Below, in pieces: positions 54,387 through 63,934 of a stretch of 64,000 nucleotides of DNA. Origin of the DNA: Micromussa lordhowensis (Eukaryota; Cnidaria; Anthozoa; Scleractinia; Lobophylliidae); contig OZ026607.1 of the NCBI GenBank assembly GCA_964020085.1, positions 12,832,601-12,896,600 of the forward strand, read 5' to 3'. A model generated the notes under the pieces. It worked only from the letters and a program-made list of their open reading frames with translations, did no database searches and had not been told where the DNA came from. Each line of letters begins with the position of its first letter. Position 1 is the stretch's first letter. The translations under genes were made by a program, and so were the position numbers.

Positions 54387-56894
54387 ATCGTTAATATATG
54401 GTTAAAGAGGAAAAACATTATTCTTGTTGGTGACTTCAATTCTGACATGTTACAAAAACCCAACAACAGTGAGTCTGAATACGGGAAACGCCTTCGAAGA
54501 ATCTTTTGCAGCTGTGGACTAAAGAACATCATAAATAGTCCAACTCGTGTTACTGCTAACTCAAAGTCACTTATTGACCTTGTGATAACTAGTCAACCTT
54601 CAAAAACCCAAACCTCTGGGTCCGTCGATTTGGGAATCTCTGATCACCACCTAATATTTGCTGTCTTCAAAGTTGCAAGAGGTAATGCAAAACCCAAGAT
54701 CATCTCAACCAGGAACTATAAATCGCTAGATGTAAGGCAACTAAAGAGCGATTTTGATCAGGCACCTTGGCACTTAACGGGATTATTTGATGATATTGAT
54801 GACAGCGTAGATACTTGGCAATATCTGTATAATGAAATCATACATCACCACACACCTCTGCGAGATGTTAAAATAAGAGCTAAATCTCTTCCATGGATTG
54901 ACACCTCCATTAGAAAAGAAATGAACAAAAGATACAAACTCCTAAAAAAGGCAAAGGCATCAGGTGACCCTGAGACATGGAGACTGTACAAACGGAAGAG
55001 ATATGAGGTGAAGAAGCTACTAAAGAGTGCAGAGGCTGCTTATTGGCAAAAACTATTTAATGAAACATCGAACCCTAATGAATTTTGGAGACTGTCTAAC
55101 CAAGTCTTGAGGAAGCACAAGATAAAAAACATTGGCCCAATCGTTGATCAAAATAAGGAGATAATAACCCATGACTTGAAGAAGGCTGAGTATTTCAATG
55201 ACTTTTTTGTGAATATTAGCGAAGATCTTACCAAACAACTCGATCCCTTGGACTTATCATCCTTAAACACCTTTATTACTAGAGTCACACCTACCAAGGA
55301 TAATATTGACATGAGTTGGGAACTCGTTAAAAACAAACTGATAAAAGCTGCTAACCCCAAGAAAGCCACTGGTCCGGACCATGTATCCCCCAGGGACCTC
55401 TCCCTGATAGGGGACTCTGTTATTCATAGTTTATTACCGATCTTCAGGAAGAGTGTGTGTGATGCATCTTTTCCCTTGAGTTGGAAATTATCACGCGTTA
55501 ATCCCATATTCAAGAAAGGTTCATCAACTGACGTAAACAACTACAGACCTATCTCCCTCCTTAGTATCCCAGGAAAAATCTTAGAAGATGTTGTCAGTGA
55601 CACCTTGAGCAACCATATGGAGTCACAAGGTTTGTTGAGTCACAAGCAGTGGGGATTTCGGAAAAACTATTCAACTGAAAGCCTCTTGCTTCACCTAACA
55701 GAAACATGGAAGAATGCATTAGACAGGGGTCTGATAGTTGGAGTACTTTTCGTTGACTTTCGGAAGGCGTTTGATACTGTGAATCATACCATCTTGCTGG
55801 AAAAACTAAAAGCCATTGGTATATCAGGTGACCTGTTTTCCTGGCTTGATGATTATATGTCTGCACGCAAACAGTTTGTGCAATTATCAGGATATCAGTC
55901 CGGGTCGAAAACCGTCACATATGGAGTGCCCCAGGGTCCAATACTGGGGCCGAAATTATTTTCGATTTTCGTAAACTATCTTCCAGAATCGATAACAAGT
56001 GGAGATTTATTCATGTTTGCTGATGTTACAACAATTTTTACAATCGGAAAAAACATTGACAATATCATCTTGATGCTACAATCCGTATTAGACCAGTTAT
56101 ACATCTGGTGTCAGTGTAACAGATTAATAACCCATGAATTTAAGACTGAAGCCCTGATAATTTCAAATAAGAACTTTATTGGCCCATTGCCACGTTTGAC
56201 ATATGGTAACAGTACTATTGAATACAAATCGTCATCGAAATGTCTTGGGTTAACAATTGACAACAAGCTTTCATGGCAAGAGCACATTAAGAACGTTTGT
56301 AAGTTATTCAGCAAGAAAGTCGCAGTCTTAAAACGCATAAAGTTTTTACCCAAACCAATTTTAGAAACAATTTATTACAAAACAATTATTCCTAGTGTTC
56401 TGTATGGTATTTCAGTTTGGGGGTGTTGTTGCTCAGCCTTGATAGGTGATGTCGATCAAATTCATTTAAGAGCAACCAGAATTATTCACAATATACCTTG
56501 TAACATCCCTAATGACGATATCATGAAGGCTCCATACTGGAACTCTATTAATTTATTTTACATCAAGAGACTTTTAGCTATCACATATAATATCTATTAC
56601 GGAAACTGTGTTGAACCCCTTAATGACTTAATAGTCAAACCCATAACTACTTATAATTTTAGAAAATCTTTAAATGTTGAAGTTCCTAGACTAAGAACTG
56701 AAGTGGGCAGATCTTCCTTTCGACACAGAGCCGCTTTAACTTGGAACCTCCTCCCTGATGACATTAAGAACTGTTCTAACTTAGCTACCTTCAAGAGGAA
56801 AATTAAGGAAAATAAGAATATTCTAAAATCAATTAGTTTTAGTAAAGCTACCTGCAGTATTTCGAATAAATCTTTAGACTTTGAATATTTTTAA
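54387..56894 (+). pseudogene. LINE polyprotein, C-terminal half (endonuclease end and reverse transcriptase)
   Basis: Continues the first half in frame: NIWLKRKNIILVGDFNSD (endonuclease), then SLIDLVITSQ and GISDHHLIFAVF, the last endonuclease motif (SDH). The reverse transcriptase follows: NPIFKKGSSTDVNNYRPISL, GVLFVDFRKAFDTVNHTILL (first catalytic Asp), YGVPQGPILGPKLFSIFVN, and the second catalytic motif MFADVTTIF. The canonical pair is Asp-Asp; codon 56,025-56,027 is GTT (Val), which should abolish polymerase activity. Otherwise open for 815 codons after 54,447, ending at 56,894. So this copy is inactive although well preserved. Confidence 0.9.
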
Positions 56895-57133
56895 TATTAG
56901 TTAAGTGTAATTTATTGTATTTCCCACCATTCTATACTCCAATATATATATTTCTTAAATTGGTTATATAATTTATTGTCATTAATATGTATTTATTTTA
57001 ACTCATCATCTATTTTTATATAGTTAATTATTTTACTTATCACTTAGATAGTGCAGGTCCACATCAGGACTTTAATCTTGCCAATTTTGTTGTAAAACCT
57101 GCTTGACCAAATAAATTATGTATGTATGTATGT

Positions 57134-57541
57134 ATTAGCGACACTTAGAATATTTTCCGCTGTGCTGGTTACTTGTAGAGGTGATTGGTCTTTGAAACAA
57201 AAGAAGTTAAGCATTGGTTTTTAAATTAAAGGGGCCGCCTTGGTGTAATTCACAAGGGACGATGTGTGAAGATTTTGTTCGCTTTGACAACTTGAGAATT
57301 TAGACTTTCTTTTGCAGAGAGAATGAACATAATTAGGCGATAAGATTTCCATTTTTTTCTTAATCCATTAGCCGAAACAATCATGCGTTTTACGAGCTCT
57401 ACACACGAATGTATATCGTTCTTCTTCCAGGAGCGTAGGCAAACGAGTGTAATTCCTCGCCCTTTTATTCATAGTTCGAAATAATCCTGCTGTCACATAA
57501 AAATACATTGTTTATTCATGTACGATCGTAAACAGGTACGC
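57134..57541 (+). repeat. 409 bp direct repeat, right copy (LINE flank)
   Basis: Second copy of 47,311-47,719, one base shorter, e.g. TTAGAATATT for TTAGAGTATT and ACAGGTACGC for ACAAGTACGC. Confidence 0.9.
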
Positions 57542-57849
57542 GCCTCACAAATTAAGCTTTTTTTAATTTCCCCCAAAATAAGCGACTGTGTATCGCATAA
57601 TTCAATTGTATCTCAGAAAACAGAAGCCGCTTCGCCACACATTCAATTTAGCTATTGATATTCCATGCGCTCCTAAAGAACCAAGTAGTACTAAACCAAG
57701 ATGAAGTGGAGCCTACATTTATTGAAATGGTCTATAGCATGCGTAAAACCCAGTTATTCGCAAGATTATGGAAACGGTGTTGGCTTAGCAGGATATAAAA
57801 TCAAAATCCCAATTCGTACAGCCTGTTACTAAATTAAAAGAAACGTACG

Positions 57850-58330
57850 CAATTAACTCTTTAAGAAAGTAACAAAACATACGGACTCATCGAAGTCGCG
57901 TTCGCACTGACCCATATTTATAGAACGAGGCATACATATGTATATCTTCTTTTTTTCAAAGTGGCGTTCTTACGCAATTAACTCTGTAAGAACGTAACAA
58001 AACATATGGACGGACTCATCGATGTGGCGTTCCCACTGTCGCATACTTTTAGAACGAGGCATACATATGTATATCATCTTTACCTTTCGGCTCCCGCACA
58101 CTCCTTAATGTCTAGTTACTGTTCTTTATGGCGAACTGAACCGAACGTACGGACCGTTAAATTGAACGAAACATACACAATTAACTCTGTAAGAACGTAA
58201 CAAAACATTCGGACTCGCCGAAGTGGCGTTCCCGCTGTCGCATACTTTTAGAACGAGGCATACATATGTATATCATCTTTACCTTTCGGCTCCCGCACAC
58301 TCCTTAATGTCTAGTTACTATTCTTTATGG
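57850..58330 (+). repeat. Three tandem diverged units in outer element
   Basis: CAATTAACTCT(G/T)TAAGAA recurs at about 57,851, 57,975 and 58,179; each is followed by GTAACAAAACAT, GGCGTTC and GAACGAGGCATACATATGTA. Spacing is 124 and 204 bp. No coding function; the open frame 58,006-58,200 is not a gene. Confidence 0.75.
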
Positions 58331-58331
58331 T

Positions 58332-58560
58332 GAACTGAACAAAAAGTAAGGACCGTTAACGCTCGGGGTGGCCTGTCCTTAATTAGATGCAAGCCTAGCG
58401 AACTGAACGAAACGTACGGACCGTTAACGGGCAGGGTGCCTTGTCCTTAATTAGATGCAAGCCTGGCGAACTGAACGAAACGTATGGACCGTTAACGGTC
58501 AGGGTACCTTGTCCTTAATTAGATGCAAGCCTAGCGATCTGAAAGAAACGTGCGGACTGT
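58332..58560 (+). repeat. 68 bp tandem repeat, about 3.3 units
   Basis: GAACTGAACGAAACGTACGG at 58,400 and close variants at 58,332, 58,468 and 58,536, each 68 bp apart, with GGACCGTTAACG and TGTCCTTAATTAGATGCAAG in each unit. The GGACCGT core is the same as the subterminal palindromes of the outer element. Confidence 0.85.
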
Positions 58561-58768
58561 ATGACAGGTGCTCACGGTTCGTAACTGCTTTTACGGTCCG
58601 TACGGACCGTACATCAAAAATACGGACCGAATCAGTGCGGGTGTATTGGACATGTGTGACTACAGATTAACACAACTTTTGATCATCCAACAAAACATTG
58701 TCTTTGTTCATTTGCTGGAAATTATCTCAGTACGCAGAAGTGATTGACTTAAGCAGGGCAAGGCAATT

Positions 58769-58976
58769 TCGTTCCCAGAGTCTTCGTTCCCCTTGACCAG
58801 TGGTCGGAAAACGAAAGCTCTGGGAGCAGCTATTTCAGGCATGCGCCATAGATGCAGACTGTGCAATGAAACTGGATGGGCAGAATTCGGCTATTTCCTT
58901 TATTATTTAAAATGGTTGCTCCCAGAGCTCTCGTTTTCCGATCGCTGGTCAAGGGGAACGAAGACTCTGGGAACGA
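58769..58976. mobile_element. Foldback element (CGTTCCCAGAG ends)
   Basis: CGTTCCCAGAGTCTTCGTTC plus CCCTTGACC at the left is perfectly mirrored at the right, with further inner pairing (CGAAAGCTCTGGGAGC). No ORF; MITE. Confidence 0.85.
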
Positions 58977-59309
58977 GATTGAGGGCAAGGCTGATCATTT
59001 TACACGTGGTTCAGTGCACCGTCATGTAACAATTTCAGTCACGCAACTTGCTTTAGATACGGCAAATTTAGCACCAGCGCTCTTTCCATTTTTTTCTTTT
59101 TGGCTTTCTGGGCGTCGACAACGATTTTCTTGTATTTTGGGGAGCTCAGAACAACCTGTTTATTAGAATAGCTGCCTCACGTGATACTTTTGGATCCAGT
59201 TTTCTATAATATTCTCGGCATCTTTTTCTTGCCCAAATCTTCCCATAATGCAATTGCAATGAAAGACCAATCAAAGCAAAGCTCATCAAGAGCAAACAGT
59301 GCTTTTTAA

Positions 59310-59520
59310 ACCCCTTTATTAACTTCCACTCTACAATTAGTTCTTCCTGCATGTGCTCAGTTATAATTAACCCAAACATCACTAAACTACAGCTGAAGCA
59401 GATTTACATGCAAAGAAAAGAAATCTGCATTCCATAGCCACCTTCACCGTGTTTGTCCTTATTGACTCACGTTACCAGCAGTGTTGCCAAAGTGGTACTG
59501 TGGGTCATTCAGTCATGTTT
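59310..59520 (-). pseudogene. Unit C terminal exon and 3' UTR, dead
   Basis: The exon 59,459-59,520 follows a TTTTTTAG acceptor. In the family phase it reads GAA ACA TGA CTG AAT GAC, so one nonsense TGA replaces the Gly codon, then CCACAGTACCACTTTGGC... ending GNVSQ-stop, parallel to GNVGQ-stop of unit B. The 3' UTR with AATAAA (complement near 59,315) matches units A and B. Confidence 0.65.
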
Positions 59521-59639
59521 CTAAAAAAGGGGAATAGTACAATTGAGCAAGACAATATCAAGGTAACGAAGTAAATCCCTCATTTAGGACTTATACCACA
59601 AGTTAATCTCTCACTTTGATCCCCAGTTCTTACGACATT

Positions 59640-59830
59640 TCCCGAGTGACCAACTTTCCCAACGGTGTTGCGGAACAACATATAACTTGTTTTGTTAGCT
59701 ACTCAAAACTGATCATGTCTTAAGTTTCTTATCCAAGAAAAACAGCTCCACTTTTCCCTTTATGGCTAATTATTGCAATCAGGGGTTGCACTTTTAGGTT
59801 TAAATAAATCAATATATTATAAAATAAATA
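59640..59830 (-). repeat. Unit C intron fragment
   Basis: ACTTGTTTTGTTAGCTACTC, AAACTGATCATG and TTATGGCTAATTATTGCA match the block that accompanies every repeat exon in units B and D, but the exon itself is missing. Confidence 0.6.
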
Positions 59831-60004
59831 GCTTCCATTTTGTCGTGCGCCTCTTCAGTAACAGATCACAGAAGTCATCAAAACGTAGTAGAACATAAGT
59901 GAAACAGAGAGCAACCGCCTCGTGTGCCGCTTGTTTGTTGAAAAACTAGCCGGGAATAAATCCCAAAACATAAGAGGAAAAACTTTTCTCGTGCACTGTT
60001 TTGA

Positions 60005-60544
60005 GCATTAAAAACCAAATTAAGACCCAAGAAATCTAATTATAGTAATAACGATCATTCTGCTACAGGTTGTTTTAAATGTAGAAAAAAATGTGATTTA
60101 TGTAAGAACTATTTTAAGGAGGATAAGATTTTTTATAGTACTCGTACACATCGTTATTATACTATTAGGCAACATCTTGATTGCAAATCTAAAAATGTAA
60201 TTTATCTAGCCACTTGCAAGAAATGTAGGGTTCAGTATGTCGGTTCAACATCCAATGAATTCAAGGTCAGGTTTCGAAATCACAAGTCGGCTATGTTAAC
60301 AAGTAAGACTACATGCGAATTAGCCGTGCATTTCAATAGGGTTGAGCACCAGATGTCTGACTTTGAGTTCATTGTAATCGAAAAAGTTGTCAACGAAAGT
60401 GAAGACCACCTTGATAGGCGTTTACTTACAAGGGATCGGAAGCTTTCTGGTGCTCCCAGTTGTGTACTCTTCATCCCTACGGCCTTAATAAAAGATCAGA
60501 ATTCAACTCAAAAAATAGAATTAGGTTCAGTCAATAACGTTTAG
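60005..60544 (+). pseudogene. Penelope-like element C-terminus with GIY-YIG nuclease
   Basis: Open frame of about 180 codons. It begins TKLRPKKSNYSNNDHSATG, then the Cys cluster CFKCRKKCDLCKNYF, then NVIYLATCKKCRVQYVGST followed by FRNHKSAM (GIY-YIG core with Cys-x2-Cys before YVG and Arg-x-x-His-Lys after) and ends ...KIELGSVNNV-stop. This is the 3' third of a Penelope-like element; the reverse transcriptase is missing. It lies inside unit C, in the orientation opposite to the peptide exons. It may continue as untranslated 3' sequence to about 61,255. Confidence 0.75.
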
Positions 60545-61255
60545 CTAGTTTCTCTTTTTATTCATTTTTTAATTTTTAACTTCTAAGTTGAGGTTTTTTA
60601 TTATTTTTTATCTTTTCTATCTATTTAATTTAATTGGCAAGGTACAATTAATTATTTATTTAAGTATGATTCGAAACGTTCAAAGGCCTTACTTTAGGAA
60701 TTTGTTATTTTGCTTACATAGCCTAGCTCAGTGGCTTGCATCGGGGATTTTATTACGGTATTTTCCGTTTAAGGGCCCCTTTGTAGGATACTGGTGTTGG
60801 ACTCACTGTTGCAACATTCAGGGACTTTTAGTTAGGATTTTGTTACGTTATAATCTTCCGTCGTACCTTTCTACATTTTTCTACATTCTTCGCCTTGCAG
60901 TTTTTACACTTTTCATTTTTTGTTAGTAACTCTTACGTAACTCTCGCTTTTAGTTTTTAATTTCTTTTGTCAAGATTGTCATTCATATTACAATATATTT
61001 AACTTTATTGTTCACTTTACAACACATTCGGAACTTACTAATTACCCATTATTGTTGAAGTTATTTTTTGTCTTCTAGCTAGCTCTGTCTGTTACCTACT
61101 CATTAGTACTTCCTTGTAAATTTCGTGCAATTACGTAATCTGTTTACCTCGTACCTATCAATTTGTAACTTATTTAAGATCTTGTAACCGACTTAGTTTT
61201 CGCCAAGTATTTTCAGCTTGAGGACACTGAGGAAGCCCGAAGGGCGAAACGTCTG
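60545..61255 (+). other. Probable Penelope 3' flank
   Basis: T-rich sequence after the nuclease stop, ending GAGGACACTGAGGAAGCCCG and AAGGGCGAAACG, a hairpin-prone motif (CCCGAAGGGCGAAACG) often seen at Penelope-like ends. No gene recognised. Confidence 0.45.
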
Positions 61256-61297
61256 TTCCACATTAATATATTAGCATGTACCAGGAGTAGAACCCAC

Positions 61298-61408
61298 CTC
61301 GTCTGCCGTTCGTTTGACTCCCGAGACCAACATTACCGAAGTGTGTTCCGTGTTGACCGGTTGTAGGGCCACTGAACGAGATATCCTGTTGGTCGTTCAG
61401 TCCTGTTT
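61298..61408 (-). CDS. Unit C repeat exon (short form)
   Basis: 111 nt exon in the same phase and orientation as unit B. Reads TGLNDQQDISFSGPTTGQHG, then THFGNVGLGSQTNGRR. Acceptor CTATAG and donor AG|GTGGGT present. Cut off from further exons by the N gap. Confidence 0.65.
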
Positions 61409-61427
61409 CTATAGAAATATAAGGACA

Positions 61428-61627
61428 NNNNNNNNNNNNNNNNNNNNNNNNNNNNNNNNNNNNNNNNNNNNNNNNNNNNNNNNNNNNNNNNNNNNNNNNN
61501 NNNNNNNNNNNNNNNNNNNNNNNNNNNNNNNNNNNNNNNNNNNNNNNNNNNNNNNNNNNNNNNNNNNNNNNNNNNNNNNNNNNNNNNNNNNNNNNNNNNN
61601 NNNNNNNNNNNNNNNNNNNNNNNNNNN
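61428..61627. other. Assembly gap (200 N)
   Basis: A run of exactly 200 Ns between minus-strand unit C and plus-strand unit D, i.e. at the point where array orientation changes. Size is probably nominal. Confidence 0.95.
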
Positions 61628-62165
61628 GAATAAATGATAACTGATGAAGTCGGACATCGCTTTTCATGGAAATCTATAAGACGAGTTTCGAATAGGAAAA
61701 AAAAAACCTACTTTAAAATTCGTATCCCGTAGGATGCGATGTGGTGTAAAAATGTTGGAAGATTTCACTAAAGGAAATTCAACAAAATTACAAATAAAGT
61801 TATTAAAATAGTCAAAAAACGTTTCTTTGGACATTTGTAATTAAAAACTAAAAGCCAAAATTTTAACAGATATGATAGTAAAACATTATTCCATCATTGC
61901 TTCCTACATGTAATAAGTTTGGCAGGTCTGGATTTAAGAACAAGTGCAAAAAAACACATTCAAAACATAATATTTACGCCCAAAACGCCACAAATGAATA
62001 CCCTATGGACCCACCTTCAGATATCTAGCATTTTTAAAATTATTACCGAGTTCATGAAAATTGTGCAGAAGTTACGATGTCATTGCAATGTTAATGGGTC
62101 TATATCTATATATATATAATATATATGTGATAACATTCGCTCATCAACTTTCGCAAGGCCGCCAG
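61628..62165. repeat. Reverse copy of unit B intron block
   Basis: Reverse complement of 29,375-29,900, up to the ATATATAT stretch before the first unit D exon. Confidence 0.8.
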
Positions 62166-62226
62166 GGTTACACATTTTCTTGTAATAGTCATTACTTAGT
62201 ACCATTACGTCCTTTTATTTCTATAG

Positions 62227-63934
62227 AAACACGACTGAACGACCAACAGGATATCTCGTTCAGTGGCCCTACCACTGGTCAACACGGAACCAACTATGGG
62301 AATGTTGGTCTCGGGAGTCAAACGAATGGCAAACGAGGTGCGTTCTACTTCTGGTAGATGCAAATATATAGAAACTAAGATAAAGATTTCGGTTACTCTA
62401 GCAACAAGTTATACAGAGCATGAAAACCTTTTTCTTCTATTTTCTTTGAATTGATACCAAGTTTTCAACAAAAAGTCTATTTGGTCTAGAATATCTATAT
62501 TTAACCAAGCCTAAACGTGGAGCTGCCAATTGCAATATTTAACAATGAAGGAAAAAGAAGACTTGTTTTACATGGATCTGAAACTAAAAACATGCTCAGT
62601 TTTGAGCAGCTAACAAAAGAAATCTCGATAGAGGTATATTTGATAACAGTTGCTCTATTAACTTTCGCAGGGCCGCCAGGGTTATACATACCTTTTCATA
62701 GTTTCTACTTAGTTCCATTATATCCTTTTATTTCTACAGAAACACGACTGAACGACCAACGGGATATTTCGTTTAGTGGCACTACCACTGGTCAACAAGG
62801 AACCAACTTGGGTAATGTTGGTCTCGGGACTCAAACGAACAACGGATATGGAAGATATGGATATTACTATGGCAGACGAGGTGGGTTATACTTTTTGTAC
62901 ATGCAAATATATAGAAACAAAACATAAAGATCTCCGTTACTCTTGCAACAAGTAATACTGAGCATGAAAACGTTTTTCTTCCATTGTCTTTGGATTGATG
63001 ACAGGCTTTGAACAAAAAATCCAGCTGCTTTATAATGTATTCACTTAGAGCCTAAAAGTGGAGGTGCCAATTCCATTAATTAACAATGAAGGAAAAAGAG
63101 GACTTATTTCTCATGGATCTGAATCTTAAAACATGATTAGTTTTGAGCACCTAACAAAACAAGTCTCGATAGAGATATATGTGATAACATTTGCTCAATA
63201 AACTTTCGCAAGGCCCCAGGGTCATACATATGTTGGTATAGTTTCTACATAGTTCCATTATGTCCTTCTATTTCTATAGAAACAGGAGTGAACGACCAAC
63301 AGGATATTTCGTTCAGTGGCCCTACCACTGGTCAACACGGAACCAACTATGGGAATGTTGGTCTCGGGAGTCAAACGAATGGCAGACGAGGTGCGTTCTT
63401 CTTCTGGTAGATGCAACTATATAGAAACTAAGATAAAGATTTCGGTTACTCTAGCAACAAGTTATACAGAGCATGAAAACCTTTTTCTTCTATTTTCTTT
63501 GAATTGATACCAAGTTTTCAACAAAAAAGTCTATTTGGTCTAAAATATATATATTTAGCCAAGCCTAAACGTGGAGCTGCCAATTGCAATATTTAACAAT
63601 GAAGGAAAAAGAGGACTTGTTTTACATGGATCCAAAACTGAAAACATGATCAATTTTGAGCAGCTAACAAAAGAAATCTCGATAGAGGTATATTTGATAA
63701 CATTTGCTCTATCAACTTTCGAAAGGCCGCCAGGGTCATACATATGTTTTCATAGTTTCTACTTAGTTCCATTATATGCTTTTATTTCTACAGAAACACG
63801 ACTGAACGACCAACGGGATATTTCGTTTAGTGGCACTACCACTGGTCAACACGGAACCAACTTGGGTAATGTTGGTCTCGGGAGTCAAACGAACAACGGA
63901 TATGGAAGATATGGATATTACTATGGCAGACGAG
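62227..63934 (+). CDS. Secreted repeat peptide-precursor array, unit D (partial)
   Basis: Four phase 1-1 repeat exons on the plus strand: 62,227-62,337 (111 nt), 62,740-62,880 (141), 63,280-63,390 (111), 63,794-63,934 (141). All have AG acceptors and AG|GTG(G/C)GT donors. They alternate short and long forms in a 1,053 bp two-exon period. Short exons read E-T-x-(L/V)-NDQQDISFSGPTTGQ to QTNGKR or QTNGRR; long exons end NNGYGRYGYYYGRR. The first exon has Lys-Arg where all others have Arg-Arg, preserving a dibasic pair after Gly. Signal-peptide and terminal exons are not in the window (5' part lost at the gap, 3' part beyond the edge). Same family as unit B, in inverted orientation. Confidence 0.65.
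62740..62880 (+). CDS. Unit D repeat exon 2 (long form)
   Basis: 141 nt, between CTACAG and AG|GTGGGT; reads TRLNDQRDISFSGTTTGQQG and ends GYGRYGYYYGRR, three Tyr then Gly-Arg-Arg. Confidence 0.65.
63794..63934 (+). CDS. Unit D repeat exon 4 (long form)
   Basis: 141 nt, almost identical to 62,740-62,880 but with GQHG in place of GQQG. The next short exon would be expected beyond the window edge. Confidence 0.65.

Larger units (their letters stand above)
47720..57133 (+). mobile_element. CR1/L2-like LINE, interrupted by Harbinger
   Basis: The sequence between the 409 bp direct repeats. It begins 3 bp before an ATG and ends AATAAATTATG followed by (TATG)n. It codes, in one frame, for a PHD-like finger, an endonuclease and a reverse transcriptase; the coding frame is split by the 5.6 kb transposon at 48,746-54,386. 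Removing that insert, the two coding halves remain in the same frame. Confidence 0.85.
47191..58652. mobile_element. Outer TIR element with ACGGTCCGT ends, hosting nested insertions
   Basis: Left end TGTCCAATATACCCGCAC and right end GTGCGGGTGTATTGGACA are inverted (one mismatch over 18), and inside each end lie several ACGGTCCGT/ACGGACCGT palindromes (47,213-47,300 and 58,577-58,628). The 10-mer TGACTACAGA occurs just outside both ends (47,175-47,184 and 58,657-58,666) and may be a target duplication with small offsets. Without the LINE and one copy of its flanking repeat the element would be about 1.6 kb, without an ORF: a non-autonomous transposon. Confidence 0.7.

Noticed and set aside
57850..58560. 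Possible CRISPR-like spaced repeats
   Set aside because: Units are 68 bp or more and abut directly without unique spacers; the genome is animal. These are ordinary tandem repeats in a transposon.
58793..59166. 78- and 96-codon plus-strand frames
   Set aside because: They run through the CGTTCCCAGAG foldback element and show no domain.
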